From the NCBI GenBank assembly GCA_020859985.1, contig JAJBVD010000019.1, positions 1 to 38,929 on the forward strand: 38,929 nucleotides of DNA. The letters run 5' to 3'. Below, in pieces: positions 37,552 to 38,929 of the stretch. Position numbers and translations under genes: made by a program. Source of the DNA: Clostridiales bacterium (lineage in GTDB: Bacteria; Bacillota; Clostridia; Lachnospirales; Lachnospiraceae). Numbering within the stretch: position 1 is the first letter of the stretch; each line of letters begins with the position of its first letter. The notes beneath the pieces are model-generated. The model saw only the letters and a list, made by a program, of their open reading frames with translations, had not been told where the DNA came from and searched no databases.

Positions 37552-38929
37552 ATGGCACTCACTGGATCAAACAACGCCGAGAAAATCTGGAACTATTTAC
37601 TCGGCAAGGGCCTGACCGCCTACGGCGTGGCCGGGCTCATGGGGAACCTATACGCAGAGAGCGGGCTCGAACCCGCCAACCTGCAAAACACCTACAACAC
37701 CAAGCTCGGCATGACGGACGCCGAGTACACCGCCGCCGTGGACGCGGGAACCTACACCAACTTCGTGAAGGACTCTGCAGGCTACGGCCTGGCACAGTGG
37801 ACGTACTGGAGCCGCAAGGAGGCGCTGCTGGCTTACGTGCAGGCCGCCGGTGCTTCCGTGGGCGACCTGGAGACACAGCTCGGCTTCCTCTGGAAAGAGC
37901 TCAGCGGCTACACGGCCGTGCTCACCGTGCTGAAATCGGCCACCAGCGTGAAGGAGGCGTCCGACAGCGTGCTGACCGGCTATGAAAAACCGGCCGATCA
38001 GTCCGACACCGTAAAAACCAAGCGTGCAGGCTACGGCCAGACCTACTACGACAAGTACGCGGACACGGCCAGCTCCGGCACCACTACCCAGACAGGAGGC
38101 ACCACCATGGGAAAAACAATCACCACAGGAAACATCACCGACAAGATCAACGGGATCACCGTCAACACGTCGAAGCCGTGCAGCTCCGGGAATTATGACA
38201 ACCTGAGCAGCCGCGAGGTGGCCTACATCGTCATGCACTACACTGGAAACAGCAAGGACACGGCGAAGGCCAACGCGAACTACTTCCAGACCTCCGGCCG
38301 CAACGCGTCGGCCCACCTCTTCGTGGACGACTCGGAGATCTACCAGAGCGTGGAGCTCAGGGACAAAGCCTGGCACTGCGGCACGTCCGGCACCTACTAC
38401 CACGACTCCTGCCGCAATGCGAACTCGATCGGGGTCGAAATGTGCTGCACGGCCGGAAACTACAAGATCAGCGACACGACCAAGGAGAACGCGGCGTATG
38501 TCTGCGCATACCTCTGCAACCTCCTGGGGATCACGGCCGCGAAGGTTGACACCTACGTGCTGCGCCATTATGACGTGACACACAAGAACTGCCCGGCACA
38601 AATGGCCGGATCCAGTAACTCGGAGTGGACGGCCTTCAAGGAAATGGTGAAGAACATCATAAACACCGGCAACGCTTCCGGGACAAGCTCCAGCAGCTCC
38701 AGCTCCGGCAGCACGTCCGGATCCACGACCTACTATGTGCAGACCGGGGCCTTCTCCAAAGTGGCAAACGCCCAGGCGCTCGTGACGAAGCTCAAAGCGG
38801 CGGGCTTCGACGCAATCGTGAAACAGTCCGGCAGCCTCTACAAAGTGCAGGCGGGGGCCTACTCCAGCAAGAGCAACGCCCAGGCGCTCGTGACGAAGCT
38901 CAAAGCGGCGGGCTTCGACGCAATCATAA
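37552..38929 (+). CDS. Modular endolysin: tail-lysozyme, amidase, SPOR (3'-partial)
   Basis: The 459 residues visible run off the window; the last base belongs to an incomplete codon. Domain 1 (~5-160) is a Phage_lysozyme2-type muramidase: NAEKIWNYLLGKGLTAYGVAGLMGNLYAESGL (Glu ~36 catalytic), then GYGLAQWTYWSRKEALLAY. Domain 2 (~215-365) is an Amidase_2: VMHYTGN, NASAHLFVDD, and RHYDVTHKNCPAQM with His/His/Cys zinc ligands. A Ser-rich linker leads to a SPOR domain with two near-identical halves (TYYVQTGAFS and LYKVQAGAYS). ATG 37552 follows AAGGAGGGG. An internal in-frame ATG at 38107 with its own AGGAGG may make a shorter amidase. SPOR binds denuded peptidoglycan. Confidence 0.93.
   Translation, partial: MALTGSNNAEKIWNYLLGKGLTAYGVAGLMGNLYAESGLEPANLQNTYNTKLGMTDAEYTAAVDAGTYTNFVKDSAGYGLAQWTYWSRKEALLAYVQAAGASVGDLETQLGFLWKELSGYTAVLTVLKSATSVKEASDSVLTGYEKPADQSDTVKTKRAGYGQTYYDKYADTASSGTTTQTGGTTMGKTITTGNITDKINGITVNTSKPCSSGNYDNLSSREVAYIVMHYTGNSKDTAKANANYFQTSGRNASAHLFVDDSEIYQSVELRDKAWHCGTSGTYYHDSCRNANSIGVEMCCTAGNYKISDTTKENAAYVCAYLCNLLGITAAKVDTYVLRHYDVTHKNCPAQMAGSSNSEWTAFKEMVKNIINTGNASGTSSSSSSSGSTSGSTTYYVQTGAFSKVANAQALVTKLKAAGFDAIVKQSGSLYKVQAGAYSSKSNAQALVTKLKAAGFDAII
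38107..38929 (+). CDS. Possible internal-start amidase-SPOR product of the endolysin
   Basis: Within the endolysin linker, AGGAGG (38094-38099) precedes an in-frame ATG at 38107 by seven bases. The product begins MGKTITTGN and covers the amidase and SPOR domains only. Internal starts that make truncated lysins acting as cell-wall-binding subunits are known in Clostridium phages. A Gly-Gly codon pair could make the ribosome-site sequence by chance, so this is a candidate only. Confidence 0.45.
   Translation, partial: MGKTITTGNITDKINGITVNTSKPCSSGNYDNLSSREVAYIVMHYTGNSKDTAKANANYFQTSGRNASAHLFVDDSEIYQSVELRDKAWHCGTSGTYYHDSCRNANSIGVEMCCTAGNYKISDTTKENAAYVCAYLCNLLGITAAKVDTYVLRHYDVTHKNCPAQMAGSSNSEWTAFKEMVKNIINTGNASGTSSSSSSSGSTSGSTTYYVQTGAFSKVANAQALVTKLKAAGFDAIVKQSGSLYKVQAGAYSSKSNAQALVTKLKAAGFDAII
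38767..38925 (+). repeat. 51-bp perfect direct repeats in the SPOR coding region
   Basis: 38767-38817 and 38875-38925 are identical over 51 bp, spaced 108 bp (36 codons). They encode the repeated NAQALVTKLKAAGFDAI half of the SPOR domain. The second copy runs to within four bases of the window end. Confidence 0.9.

Noticed and set aside
1-38929. tRNA genes, integrase/att sites or a lysogeny module
   Set aside because: I saw no cloverleaf-like tRNA, no integrase or repressor-like protein and no minus-strand genes with convincing features.

Overview
The window is a contiguous piece of a tailed, contractile-tail (myovirus-type) bacteriophage or prophage, with every convincing gene on the + strand. 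GC content is high (roughly 60% by eye). Nearly every gene has a strong GGAGG-type ribosome binding site, and many are coupled through ATGA, TAATG or GTGA overlaps. Together with the protein families (ERF, G39P-like loader, RecU-like resolvase, DUF6148, two-domain lysin with SPOR) this points to a Firmicutes host, most likely a gut Clostridia; the host assignment is inference. No integrase, repressor, DNA polymerase or replicative helicase is visible, so lifestyle cannot be settled here. Both window ends lie inside open reading frames.

Layout. (1) 1-10.9 kb, early/DNA metabolism: partial cell-wall hydrolase, coiled-coil protein, Gam-like nuclease inhibitor, ERF annealing protein, SSB, replisome organizer with 11-bp iteron clusters (candidate origin), helicase loader, GNAT-like protein, HNH fragment, DUF4406, RecU-like resolvase, Dam-type methylase, several small unknowns, a ParB-methylase fusion, and a DUF1492/ArpU-like regulator. 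(2) 10.9-11.2 kb: terminator, five 10-bp A-tract repeats abutting an extended -10 promoter, and a leader terminator/attenuator. (3) 11.2-21.3 kb, packaging and head, lambda-like: gpZ-like protein, a 51-residue Lys/Ala protein, TerS, TerL (GpA), DUF6148 joining protein, portal, ClpP-type protease with a nested scaffold start, decoration protein, capsid protein E, and connectors. (4) 21.3-33.8 kb, P2-like contractile tail: sheath, tube, chaperone with a programmed -1 frameshift, tape measure, X, D, V, U-like, gp25-like, J, I and small distal tail proteins.

(5) 33.8-36.9 kb is the most interesting part: a complete diversity-generating retroelement (DGR). A tail-tip protein with a formylglycine-generating-enzyme/C-type-lectin fold carries a 115-bp variable repeat (VR) at its C-terminus. 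It is followed by an Avd accessory gene, a noncoding template repeat (TR), and a DGR-type reverse transcriptase. TR and VR differ at 12 positions and all 12 are adenines in TR, the hallmark of DGR mutagenic homing. The RT carries an apparent one-base frameshift that separates its C-terminal thumb-like segment. A structured spacer and an intrinsic terminator lie between TR and RT. (6) 36.9 kb to the end is lysis: a membrane-anchored coiled-coil protein, a holin-like protein and a modular endolysin (tail-lysozyme, amidase, SPOR).

Together the genes describe a phage that packages DNA with a GpA/Nu1 terminase into a lambda-type head, attaches a P2-type contractile tail, and diversifies the distal receptor-binding protein with a retroelement.
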